This document shows, piece after piece, positions 17,418 through 25,327 of a stretch of DNA of 33,005 nt. The DNA is from Hymenobacter lapidiphilus (GTDB taxonomy: Bacteria > Bacteroidota > Bacteroidia > Cytophagales > Hymenobacteraceae), in assembly GCF_013377885.1 (NCBI RefSeq), contig NZ_JABKAU010000041.1, positions 1-33,005 on the forward strand, read 5' to 3'. A program made the position numbers and the translations under genes. The notes beneath the pieces are model-generated. The model saw only the letters and a program-made list of their open reading frames with translations, had not been told where the DNA came from and searched no databases. How positions within the stretch are numbered: position 1 is the first letter of the stretch; every line of letters starts with the position of its first letter.

Positions 17418-19047
17418 TCATTCCTCCGAACGTATACCCCGCGAAATCCTCCCGCAGCTGAGTTTTGCGGATTTTGCCGGTAGCCGTGTGGGGCAGTTCC
17501 TCCACGAACTCCACGGCTTCTGGTATCCACCAACGGGCCACTTTGCCTTCGTAGAATGCCAACAGTTCCTCGGCCGCGACCTCATGGCCGGGCCGGCGCA
17601 CCACTACCAGCAACGGCCGCTCGCTCCATTTGGGGTGGGGGCGGCCAATCACGGCGGCTTCGGCCACGGCGGGGTGGCCCACGGCCAGGTTCTCCAGCGC
17701 GATGCTCGAAATCCACTCCCCACCCGACTTGATGACGTCCTTGCTCCGGTCGGTTATCTGCATGAAGCCGGCCGCGTCGATGGTGGCCACGTCGCCGGTG
17801 CTGAACCAGCCGTCGGCAGTCAACTGGCCAGGCGCGTCGGTACCGAAGTAGTCGGCTACCACCCAGGCGCCGCGCACCAGCAGGTCGCCGAATGCCACAC
17901 CGTCGTGGGGTAGCACTTGGCCCGCGTCGTCCACAATCTTTATATCCACGCCATAAATCACCCGGCCCTGTTTGGCTAGCAGGTCGGCCTGCTCTGTCGC
18001 ACCCAGGCCCAATTGCTGAGGCTTGAGGGTGCTGACGGTGCCCAGGGGCGAGGTTTCGGTCATGCCCCAGGCGTGGCGGATTTCCACGTTCAGCTCCTCG
18101 CCGAAGGCCTTAAGCAGCGCCGGCGGGCAGGCCGCGCCACCCACAATCATCTTGCGCAGCGTGCTGAAGTGTAGTTCCTTGTCGCGCATGAAGGCCAGTA
18201 GACCCAGCCAGATGGTGGGCACGCCGGCCGAAAACGTCACGCCTTCCTGCTCAAACAACTCATAGAGGCTGGCCGCATCCAGCCCCGGTCCGGGCAGCAC
18301 CAGCTTACAGCCCAGCATGGGCGCCAAATACGGAATGCCCCAGGCATTGACGTGGAACATGGGCACGACGGGCAGAATCACATCCTGAGCCGAGCAGTTG
18401 AAGCAATCGGGCAACCCGGCCGCGAAGGTATGCAGCAGCGTGGAGCGGTGCGAGTAGAGCACGCCCTTGGGCTCGGCAGTGGTACCCGAGGTGTAACAGA
18501 GCGAGGAGGCCGTATTCTCATCGAACACCGGCCACTCGTACTCGGAAGTCTCGGCCGCAAGCAGGTCTTCGTAGCAGCGCAAATCAGGTAGTGTGGTGCT
18601 TTCAGGCATGTGGGCCCGGTCGCTCATCAATACCCAGTTCCGCACGCCGGGGCAGGCGGGAGCCAGCTTTTCGGCCAGCGGCAGAAAGGTGAGGTCGAAG
18701 AAAATAGCCTGGTCCTGGGCGTGGTCGATGATGTAGGTGAGCTGCCCGCCGAACAGGCGCGGGTTAATGGTGTGGCACACGGCCCCCATGCCCGACACGG
18801 CGTAGTATAGCTCCAGGTGGCGGTGGTTGTTCCAGGCCAGCGTACCCACCCGGTCGCTGGGGTTTATGCCCAGGCGAGCCAGCACATTGGCTAATTGCCG
18901 GCTCCGGCGGCCCAGCCCGGCGTAGGTGTAGCGGTGGAAACCACCCTCGGCCAACCGGCTCACAATCTCGGTGTCGGCGTGCCACTTCTCGGCGTGTTCG
19001 AGCAGCCCGGCAATGCGCAGGGGCTGGTGCATCATGAGTCCTAGCAT
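17410..19047 (-). CDS. Medium/long-chain fatty acyl-CoA ligase (AlkK/FadD-like)
   Basis: This 545-residue ANL-superfamily enzyme activates a fatty acid with ATP and couples it to CoA in the cytoplasm. Visible motifs are the P-loop YTSGTTAEPKGV (185-196), the HAWGMTETSP motif, DGWFSTGDVATID with the ribose-binding Asp, the hinge DRSKDVIKSGGEWIS, and the catalytic lysine in TGKIRK (Lys525). The start MLGLMMHQPLRI is like that of AlkK-type medium-chain ligases, supporting the ATG at 19047. Chain-length preference cannot be decided. It stands alone between two repeat elements with no beta-oxidation genes near it. Its last codons lie in the right arm of the repeat, so the C-terminal residues GGMRE may be partly repeat-derived. 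Confidence 0.93.
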   Translation of the reverse strand: MLGLMMHQPLRIAGLLEHAEKWHADTEIVSRLAEGGFHRYTYAGLGRRSRQLANVLARLGINPSDRVGTLAWNNHRHLELYYAVSGMGAVCHTINPRLFGGQLTYIIDHAQDQAIFFDLTFLPLAEKLAPACPGVRNWVLMSDRAHMPESTTLPDLRCYEDLLAAETSEYEWPVFDENTASSLCYTSGTTAEPKGVLYSHRSTLLHTFAAGLPDCFNCSAQDVILPVVPMFHVNAWGIPYLAPMLGCKLVLPGPGLDAASLYELFEQEGVTFSAGVPTIWLGLLAFMRDKELHFSTLRKMIVGGAACPPALLKAFGEELNVEIRHAWGMTETSPLGTVSTLKPQQLGLGATEQADLLAKQGRVIYGVDIKIVDDAGQVLPHDGVAFGDLLVRGAWVVADYFGTDAPGQLTADGWFSTGDVATIDAAGFMQITDRSKDVIKSGGEWISSIALENLAVGHPAVAEAAVIGRPHPKWSERPLLVVVRRPGHEVAAEELLAFYEGKVARWWIPEAVEFVEELPHTATGKIRKTQLREDFAGYTFGGMRE

Positions 19048-19105
19048 AGGTTGAGGGCTTCTGTGGTGGGAGCCTTCAAGCTAGGAGTTTTCTGGTGGAT
19101 TTTAA

Positions 19106-19200
19106 TTTTCTCACAGAGGAGTGCGGAAGCATGCGCAGAGGTTAGAAGTAGTTCCTCCATTCTTCCTCTGCGCATGCTTCCGCACTCCTCTGTGAGAAAA
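19106..19200. repeat. Perfect 36-bp inverted repeat
   Basis: Arms 19106-19141 and 19165-19200 are exact complements, starting TTTTCTCACAGAGG and ending GCATGCGCAGAGG, with a 23-base centre. The core differs from the other elements and shows neither GTCAT nor GTAG. It fills the gap between the GH3 fusion gene stop and the acyl-CoA ligase start. The T-tract on the distal arm means it could terminate the GH3 transcript. Confidence 0.9.
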
Positions 19201-19204
19201 CTCT

Positions 19205-22200
19205 TTACTCTTCCACTGTCGTTTCCACCGCCGGCTTCTGCCGGATGCTTTCCAGCGCTACCTGCAGCACGTTGGTGCGCACGTTGAGGCTGGAAATCTT
19301 ATTGTTGCGGCGGGTCGGGTTTACGCGGTTGGTGAGCACGATGCAAATCAGCTCCTCCTTGGGATCAACCCAGAACAGCGTACCCGTGAAGCCGGTGTGG
19401 CCGTAGCTGGCCGGCGAGGCGCTTTGGGCCGAGTTCAGGCCAGGGTTGGTGGCTGGCCGGTCGAAGCCCAAGGCGCGGCGGTTGTCGGGGCAGAACTGGC
19501 AGCGCGTGTAATCGGCCAAAGTTTCGGACTTGATGAGCTGCTGCCCACCGTAGCGCCCGTTCCAGGCATAAAGCTGCACGAGCTTGGCCAAGTCGTTGGC
19601 CGAGCCGAACAGGCCCGCGTGGCCCGACACGCCCCCGAGCAGGGCCGCGCCCTCGTCGTGGACCGTGCCCTGTAGCTGGCTGTGGCGGAACAGCGAGTCA
19701 TACTCGGTAGGCGCGATGCGGCTGAGCGGGAAGCGTCGGGTGGGGTTGAAACCCAGCGTGGTGGCACCTAAAGGCTGGTACAGCTCGTCGCGCACGAACT
19801 GGTCGAGCGGCTTACCTGAGGCGGCTTTTACGAAGCGCGGGTACATGATGAACGACAGGTCGGAGTACACGTAACCGGGCTTGTCGTTGAGCGGCGACTC
19901 GGCAATGGCCTGTGTAATCAGTTCCGGGAAACCCTGACGGGCCCACAGGCCGGTGGCTGCCCGCAGCGGAAACCGGGCCGACGAGTCGGGCCGGAAGTAG
20001 CGGCGGTTTAGCTCGCTGGGTTTCGTGAGCGAAACCATGCTGGCGGCCGGGCTCTTGCCGAACAGCGCATTGAACAGGCCGCGGGGTTTGGTGTAGTCTT
20101 TCCAGAACGGAATCCAGGACTTGAGGCGGGCCTGGTGGGTGAGTACGTCGCGCAGCTTCAGATCCTGCTTGTTGGTGCCTTTGAACTCCGGGAACAGCTG
20201 GCCCAGCGTCATGTCGGGCGAGAATTTGCCCTCGTCCTGCAGCTTCATCAGGGCCGGCAGGGCGGCGCTTACTTTCGTGAGCGAGGCCAGGTCGTAGAGG
20301 TCGTCGTTGCGCACCGGGCGGGCCGAAGGGCCGTAGGTTTGAGTGCCGTAGCTTTTGCGCAGCACCACGGTGCCGCGGCGGGCAATCAGCACCTCGCCAC
20401 CCGGGAAGGCGCCGGCGGCCAGGGCCCCGTTCATCACCGAGTCAACCCGGCTTTCCAAATCGTTGCTCATGCCCACGGCCTCCGGGAAGCTGTAGCGCAG
20501 CCGCGTGCCGCCGGCCGTGGCCAGTCCGGCCCCGTAGCCATAGGTGCGCGACACGGTAACCGGCAGCTTGCCACTAGCCGATATACCGCCGAAAATAGCC
20601 TCGGCGGCCACTTCCTGGGCGTTCTGACTTTCCTGGTAGGCCAGCACCACGGCTCCGGCCCGGTTCAGGTCGCGCAGGCGTTCCACGGCGTAGGCTGTGC
20701 CGAACACACTCACCACCAACTGCTGGCCCTTACCGCCCAGCTCGCGCAGCAGCACGTTCATTTCGGGCGTTACGCCGAAGCCGGTGGCCGGCTGGCGGCC
20801 CAGGTTGTTCACGCCCACGAGCACCGTATTGTAGAGCTTCAGGGTTTCGCGCATCTTCGTCAGCTCGTCGAGCGAGGGCGAAGCGGGCAGCCAGAAGTGG
20901 CGCACGGGTGCATAATCGGCCACCCGGCGCTGGAACGCGGTGGTGTCGGTGGTGCCGAGCGTGAGCGTGGCCAGCCGCAGCGTGTCGAGGCGTTGCAGCG
21001 GCAGCAGGCTTTGCTGGTTGCGCAGCACTGTTACGCTCAGCTCCGACAGCTGCCGGCTCAGGTATTGGTCGTGGGGCGTGTTGAGGTCGGCAATAATGTT
21101 CTTTAGCTCGATGGGGCGGTAGCGGTCCAGGCCAGCCCACTGTTTCAGGGCCAGTACCTTGCGACAACGGCGGTCAATTTCAGCCTGCGAAATCTGGTCC
21201 TTATCAATAGCCTCGCGCACCATGCGGAGGGCCAGCGGAATATCCTCGCTGAACTCCAGAATGTCGTTGCCGGCCAATAGCGCCCGCACGTCGGCCTCGC
21301 CGGCGGGATACTTGGTCGTCACGCCCTTCATGTTCATGGCATCCGTGAAAATGATGCCTTCGAACCCCATTTTCTGGCGCAGCAAGCCTTCAATAATCGG
21401 CTTGGAAAGGGTGGAAGGCACGCCGGTGGTGTCGAGGGCCGGAATGTTGAGGTGAGCCACCATCATACCACCCAGGCCCTTAGCCATCAGTTCTCGGAAC
21501 GGAAACAGCTCCAGCGTATCGAGCCGCTGCCGGTCGACTCGCAGCAGGGGCAGCGCGAGGTGCGAGTCCACGTCGGTGTCGCCGTGGCCGGGGAAGTGTT
21601 TGGCAACCGCCAGCACGCCCGCATCCTGCATGCCCTGCATGTACTGCAGGCTCTTTTCGGTCACGTTTTCGCGGTTCTCGCCCCAGCTCCGGAAGCCGAT
21701 GACCGGGTTCTGGGCGTTGTTGTTGATGTCGACGACGGGCGCGAAATTGACGTGCATGCCCAGCCGCTTGAACTGCGCGGCTACCTGCTGGCCCATCTGG
21801 TAGATGGGCTCATTGTCCTTCAGGCCGCCCAAGCTCATCTGAAACGGGAAGCGCACCACGCTGTCGAGGCGCATGCCCACGCCCCATTCTGCGTCCATGG
21901 CTATCAGCAGTGGCACGCGGGCCTGGCTCTGGTAGCGGTTCAGTAGCCGGCTCTGGCGCACAGGCCCGCCCTGGAAGAAAATCAGGCCCCCGATGCCGTA
22001 GCGCTGAATCAGGGCCGAAACTGAATCCTCATCGGCGCGGGTGCGGTTGGAGTAGGCGGCCACCATGAACAGCTGGGCCACGCGCTGGTCGGGCGTAAGC
22101 GTGGCCATCACCGAATCAACCCAGCGCGAGCTGGCCAGCTGCCCGGCAAACGGCACGGGCTGGTTGCGCGGCGGGGCCGGTTTGGTAGCGGCCGGCACTT

Positions 22201-22330
22201 TGGCCGGACGGGCAACTGTACGGCGCTGGGCCATGGCCGTGGTGGCGGCAGTCAGCAGCGCAAGCAGGAGAGTAAACCGGCGGAGGTAAACCAAGGCGGG
22301 CAGGAATGAATGGTGAAGGGGTGGGTTCAA
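19205..22330 (-). CDS. GH3 N-acetyl-beta-hexosaminidase (NagZ-like) fused to serine beta-lactamase/esterase domain
   Basis: This 1041-residue exported protein has two catalytic parts. Residues about 70-420 are a NagZ-type GH3 domain: KHFPGHGDTDVDSH with the Asp-His acid/base dyad (His257) and IIFTDAMNMKG with nucleophile Asp330. A GH3 C-terminal-like domain follows (about 440-620, LGTTDTTAFQRRV, VVSVFGTAYAVERL). Residues about 650-1020 form a class C beta-lactamase/penicillin-binding-like domain with SLTK (Ser683, Lys686), YSD (Tyr822) and HTG (978-980). The pairing suggests removal of GlcNAc from murein fragments plus a peptidase, esterase or lactamase activity; only the folds are certain. 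A Sec signal is present (ending TAMA before QRR). No ATG precedes it: the start is TTG at 22330, or TTG at 22294, which gives a tidier signal peptide. It follows the PhoD-like gene by 38 bases. Confidence 0.93.
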   Translation of the reverse strand: MNPPLHHSFLPALVYLRRFTLLLALLTAATTAMAQRRTVARPAKVPAATKPAPPRNQPVPFAGQLASSRWVDSVMATLTPDQRVAQLFMVAAYSNRTRADEDSVSALIQRYGIGGLIFFQGGPVRQSRLLNRYQSQARVPLLIAMDAEWGVGMRLDSVVRFPFQMSLGGLKDNEPIYQMGQQVAAQFKRLGMHVNFAPVVDINNNAQNPVIGFRSWGENRENVTEKSLQYMQGMQDAGVLAVAKHFPGHGDTDVDSHLALPLLRVDRQRLDTLELFPFRELMAKGLGGMMVAHLNIPALDTTGVPSTLSKPIIEGLLRQKMGFEGIIFTDAMNMKGVTTKYPAGEADVRALLAGNDILEFSEDIPLALRMVREAIDKDQISQAEIDRRCRKVLALKQWAGLDRYRPIELKNIIADLNTPHDQYLSRQLSELSVTVLRNQQSLLPLQRLDTLRLATLTLGTTDTTAFQRRVADYAPVRHFWLPASPSLDELTKMRETLKLYNTVLVGVNNLGRQPATGFGVTPEMNVLLRELGGKGQQLVVSVFGTAYAVERLRDLNRAGAVVLAYQESQNAQEVAAEAIFGGISASGKLPVTVSRTYGYGAGLATAGGTRLRYSFPEAVGMSNDLESRVDSVMNGALAAGAFPGGEVLIARRGTVVLRKSYGTQTYGPSARPVRNDDLYDLASLTKVSAALPALMKLQDEGKFSPDMTLGQLFPEFKGTNKQDLKLRDVLTHQARLKSWIPFWKDYTKPRGLFNALFGKSPAASMVSLTKPSELNRRYFRPDSSARFPLRAATGLWARQGFPELITQAIAESPLNDKPGYVYSDLSFIMYPRFVKAASGKPLDQFVRDELYQPLGATTLGFNPTRRFPLSRIAPTEYDSLFRHSQLQGTVHDEGAALLGGVSGHAGLFGSANDLAKLVQLYAWNGRYGGQQLIKSETLADYTRCQFCPDNRRALGFDRPATNPGLNSAQSASPASYGHTGFTGTLFWVDPKEELICIVLTNRVNPTRRNNKISSLNVRTNVLQVALESIRQKPAVETTVEE

Positions 22331-22368
22331 TTTACGGCAACCAGCGCGAAGGCGCGGCGGGCCGGCGC

Positions 22369-23424
22369 TTACTCCAGGCGGATTGCCTGCTCGTAGAAGA
22401 CATGGCCAGCCTCGCCGCGTAGCGACATATCCAGCAGTAGCCGGCCTTCCGGGGCCCGGAAACGGAACAACGCGTAGTGCTTTTTATTGACCAGCGGCCC
22501 CACCCGCAGCGCGTTCGGCTCGCCGGTATTCTGGGTGGCCGGGTGCGTCAGGCCGCTCGATGTTACCTCCAGCACCGGCCGCGCCAACCCCGGCACCGCC
22601 AGCTCCGACACCTCGCCGATGTGCCGGTCGCCACTGACGAGCAGCAGGCCCTTAGGGTGGGTTTCGGTCAGCAGGTCGAGCAGGTGCTGGCGGGCGGCCG
22701 GGAAGTTGCTCCACTTCTCATAGGGGTGCTGGGTGGGCAGAAACTGGATGCCCGAGCCAATGATGTGCGCGTCGGCATCGGAACCGGCCAGCTGTGCGCG
22801 CAGCCAGGCCCACTGGGCCTCGCCCAGCACGTCGCCGGTGGGGTTGGGCTGGTACACCTTCTGGGCGTCGCGCTGCAGCGGGTCCTGGAAGTACCGGTCG
22901 TCGAGCAGCAGTACTTTCACCTTTTTGTCGGCCACCCGGTACTCGTAAGCGGCATAAATGCCTTCCTGACGGCGGCGTGGGCTATCGGCGGGCTCTTCCA
23001 GAAAATCGAGGGCCAGCTGCTGATTCTGGGCCTTGAAGGGGTAGTTCTTGTCGCCGTCGTTGCGGCCGTAGTCGTGGTCGTCCCAGGTGCCGATGATGCG
23101 CGTGCCCTGCTCGCGTAGCTGGCGGTAGCCGGGGTTGTTGAACTGGGTGGCGTACTTGGCGCGCAGCACGGCCGGGTCGTCGGAGTCGCCGTAGATGTTG
23201 TCGCCCAGCCACATCCATACATCAGGCTGGTCGCGGGCAATATCGGCCCACAACGGCTGGGGCAGATTCTGGCGGCTGCAGGAGCCAAAGGCAATCCGCA
23301 ACTCAGCTCCAGACTCTGCCGGAGCAACCGAAGTAGTAGCAACAGGAACAGTAGCCAGCGGAGCCTTAGGCGAGCAGGCACCTAGTAAGCCCAGCAAAAT
23401 CAAGCAATAGAAAAGCAGTTTCAT
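22369..23424 (-). CDS. PhoD-like metallophosphatase lipoprotein
   Basis: This 351-residue exported metallo-phosphoesterase belongs to the alkaline phosphatase D family. The signal peptide ends in lipobox LLGAC (Cys17). Metal-site motifs are FGSCSRQ, WLGDNIYGD, GTWDDHDYGRNDGD, LLLDDRYF and SGDRHIGE. Relatives hydrolyse phosphodiesters or phosphomonoesters such as teichoic-acid or phospholipid products; the substrate here is unknown. The start at 23424 (MKLLFYC) is chosen because it gives the lipobox signal and fits the upstream -7 box; a frame upstream to 23451 lacks a signal. The NagZ-beta-lactamase fusion gene starts 38 bases after its stop on the same strand, suggesting an operon of two cell-envelope hydrolases. 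Confidence 0.9.
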   Translation of the reverse strand: MKLLFYCLILLGLLGACSPKAPLATVPVATTSVAPAESGAELRIAFGSCSRQNLPQPLWADIARDQPDVWMWLGDNIYGDSDDPAVLRAKYATQFNNPGYRQLREQGTRIIGTWDDHDYGRNDGDKNYPFKAQNQQLALDFLEEPADSPRRRQEGIYAAYEYRVADKKVKVLLLDDRYFQDPLQRDAQKVYQPNPTGDVLGEAQWAWLRAQLAGSDADAHIIGSGIQFLPTQHPYEKWSNFPAARQHLLDLLTETHPKGLLLVSGDRHIGEVSELAVPGLARPVLEVTSSGLTHPATQNTGEPNALRVGPLVNKKHYALFRFRAPEGRLLLDMSLRGEAGHVFYEQAIRLE

Positions 23425-23428
23425 GCCC

Positions 23429-23436
23429 CAAAGATG
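23429..23436 (-). promoter_or_regulatory. Probable -7 box CATCTTTG for the PhoD-like gene
   Basis: Read on the minus strand, CATCTTTG matches TAnnTTTG except at its first base and ends 4 bases before the ATG at 23424. The arrangement repeats that of the GHL10 gene, implying a nearly leaderless mRNA. Confidence 0.35.
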
Positions 23437-23498
23437 CCTCCCAAGGCCCAAAGCTGCGCCGCCCAGTTACTTTTAGCGTGCTGGCCGGTTGCTTCCTC

Positions 23499-23639
23499 AT
23501 GCCTGAAACCCCTGAGCCTCGCCGCGCTTACCATTCCCACAGCGACATTCGCCTGTTCAAATTCATCGGCATTGGCCTGGGCTGCGCCTTCCTGACCGGT
23601 CTGGTGCTGATGGGCTTGGTGCTGTATTTCAGCCTGTAA
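23499..23639 (+). CDS. 46-residue single-pass membrane peptide
   Basis: A short open frame reads MPETPEPRRAYHSHSDIRLF followed by KFIGIGLGCAFLTGLVLM and GLVLYFSL, then TAA. Residues 1-20 are polar and the rest is one hydrophobic segment ending at the C-terminus, the layout of a small inner-membrane protein with an N-terminal cytoplasmic tail. It is divergent from the PhoD-like gene with 74 bases between, and TACTTTTA at 23468-23475 is one base from the TAnnTTTG promoter box. Strong codon bias toward G/C at third positions supports real coding. The function is unknown. Confidence 0.6.
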   Translation: MPETPEPRRAYHSHSDIRLFKFIGIGLGCAFLTGLVLMGLVLYFSL

Positions 23640-23656
23640 GTGAGTGTGCAGGACTA

Positions 23657-23770
23657 AAAAGAACGTCATTCCGAGCGAAGCGAAGAATCTCGCGTGCTAC
23701 AGTAACCCCCTATTGTGCGGAATACTGTGGCACGCGAGATTCTTCGCTTCGCTCGGAATGACGTTCTTTT
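23657..23770. repeat. REP-like doublet, GTCATTCCGAGC family
   Basis: The 41-bp arms (23657-23697 and 23730-23770) are exact complements with a 32-base centre. The core is GTCATTCCGAGC, then GCGAAGAATCT, with AAAA/TTTT at the outer ends. It lies between the convergent small membrane gene and the 23801 gene and could terminate both. Confidence 0.92.
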
Positions 23771-23805
23771 CGCTAACCGCTAACCGCTAACCGCTAACCG
23801 CTACC
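23771..23805. repeat. 7-bp tandem repeat (CGCTAAC) x4 plus one variant
   Basis: Four exact copies of CGCTAAC run from 23771 to 23798, followed by CGCTACC, which contains the TAG stop codon (23801-23803) of the minus-strand gene. The repeat starts exactly where the inverted repeat ends. Copy-number change here would leave the protein unaltered but change spacing to the terminator-like element. Confidence 0.85.
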
Positions 23806-25048
23806 GCCGGGCGGGCTTGCGGGTCTGGCCTTTTACCATCGAGCCGAAAGCGCCTTTCTTCTCAAAAGCGGACACTACCTCATCCTCCGCCGGGGTACGC
23901 TTAACTACCGGATTGTTGGCCCAGAATTCGGGGTCGTAGGGCTTGGCCCGGATGGCGTCCAAGTCACGGTCGTTGAGGCTGGCCTGGGTATAGGGCAGGC
24001 GCGGATTGGTGGTGCTCTGGTTGTAGAAGTAGGTGAACGACGTCACCTTGATGGCCAGCGGCTCCTTGCCCGGCTCAGTCAGGTCAGTCGTCAGGTCCAT
24101 TTTCATCAGCTCCAACGGGGCCACACCGGACGCGCCGCCGGGCTTAAAGGCCATTTCGATGGTGAGCTTGGCGTTGGTGAACTTCTGGCGTGGGTTGCTG
24201 GTGCTGCCCGTGAAGCTGGGCTGTACCACCCGGTAGCGCACTACCTGGTTGGTTTCCAGGTCAATCCAAACCGTTCCCTGAGCCTGGTAAGCCAGCTCGG
24301 GCCGGGTTTCGAAGCCGATTTCAGCTACTCCGCCGGTCGAGTCTTCGCCCACAATGCCTTTCAGCTCCAGCAGGTAGTTTTTCTCCACGTTGGGGCTGAA
24401 CAGGGCCAGCGAAGTGGTGCTGTCCTGCCGGATGTCGAAGAGGCCGTAGCGGCGGGTGTACACCGAAAAGTTGTTCAGGCTGATAGGAGCCTGCACGCCG
24501 GCGTAGCGGCCCTGGGCTAGCGTGGTACCCTCAATGCGGGCGGGGTTGGATTTCACGTTCCAGACCACTTCCTGCAGCTCGGTGGGTTCGTTGTCGATGC
24601 GGGTAATCTGGCGGTAGAAGGCGCGGCCGTAGTAGCTGCGGCGGTAGTTGCGCGCCAGGTTCCGGAAAGCCCTGTCTACGAGCTGGAACGGGTAACTGGC
24701 CACTTTCACTTCGGGCAGCACTACGGAAGCCGGGGCCAGCGTAATGTTCAGCAGTTCGCCGCCCGCTGTTACACGCACCGTGTCGCGCACGTGGCTCAGT
24801 TCCGATACCAGCAGCTGGGCCGGCAGCTCCTTTACAACGAGCGTAAACTCGCCCTCCAGGTTGGTGGTGGTGCCGTTGGTGGTGCCCAGCACGGCAATGC
24901 TGGCGAAGGGCAGGACTTCCTGGGTTTCCCGGTCGCGCACCACGCCCCGCAGCTGCACCTGGGCCTGGCCAAGGTGGGCGAGCCCCAGCAAAACCAGCAG
25001 AATGGAGAGAAGACGAAAGGCAGACGGCGAATAGCGAAGAGTTGGCAT
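23801..25048 (-). CDS. Exported carboxypeptidase-regulatory-domain protein, unknown function
   Basis: This 415-residue exported protein has a Sec signal peptide (1-29, LGQA before QVQ). A carboxypeptidase-regulatory-like beta-sandwich domain (about 31-105, LRGVVRDRETQEVLPFASIAV, GEFTLVV) follows, as in SusC N-termini. The rest (about 115-400) resembles DUF5686-type or outer-membrane-associated proteins (PFQLVDRAFRNLARNYRRSYY, RAFYRQITRIDNEPTELQE, YQAQGTVWIDLETNQVVRY), but no barrel is obvious and no enzyme motif was found. It ends in basic RKPARR. The start at 25048 (MPTLRYS) is chosen because it gives the signal peptide; upstream frame to 25276 has none. It is divergent from the superoxide dismutase gene with a 279-bp gap, in which no strong promoter match was found (TACTTTTA at 25132-25139, minus strand, is the best). 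Confidence 0.85.
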   Translation of the reverse strand: MPTLRYSPSAFRLLSILLVLLGLAHLGQAQVQLRGVVRDRETQEVLPFASIAVLGTTNGTTTNLEGEFTLVVKELPAQLLVSELSHVRDTVRVTAGGELLNITLAPASVVLPEVKVASYPFQLVDRAFRNLARNYRRSYYGRAFYRQITRIDNEPTELQEVVWNVKSNPARIEGTTLAQGRYAGVQAPISLNNFSVYTRRYGLFDIRQDSTTSLALFSPNVEKNYLLELKGIVGEDSTGGVAEIGFETRPELAYQAQGTVWIDLETNQVVRYRVVQPSFTGSTSNPRQKFTNAKLTIEMAFKPGGASGVAPLELMKMDLTTDLTEPGKEPLAIKVTSFTYFYNQSTTNPRLPYTQASLNDRDLDAIRAKPYDPEFWANNPVVKRTPAEDEVVSAFEKKGAFGSMVKGQTRKPARR

Positions 25049-25327
25049 ATGTATCAAGGAGGGGAGAAGCCGCAGGACGGCGGCCAGAAAAGAGGTAACG
25101 CGGGCCGCTCCCAAAACCGTGCCCGAGCGTGTAAAAGTACAGCCAAAACCGAACCTCGACCGGCAATTGCGGGTAAGCGTTGGTATATTGGGGCAGTGTC
25201 CGCTGCTGTTTACTCGTTTTTGGGGAAGATTTTTCCAGCGTATTGGACGAAGCGTTTTGCCTCGGAAACGAACCAATTGGCTCTGAAAAACGAATAACTA
25301 ACCATTGAAAACGAAAGCCTCCTTCCT

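Noticed and set aside
20135..21106. 323-codon plus-strand open frame inside the GH3 fusion gene
   Set aside because: It is antisense to conserved catalytic domains, and its His/Gln/Arg-rich composition is typical of a shadow frame.
25049..25327. Divergent promoters for the 23801 and superoxide dismutase genes
   Set aside because: Only one-mismatch boxes were found, with poor spacing to a TTG, so no confident promoter call was made.
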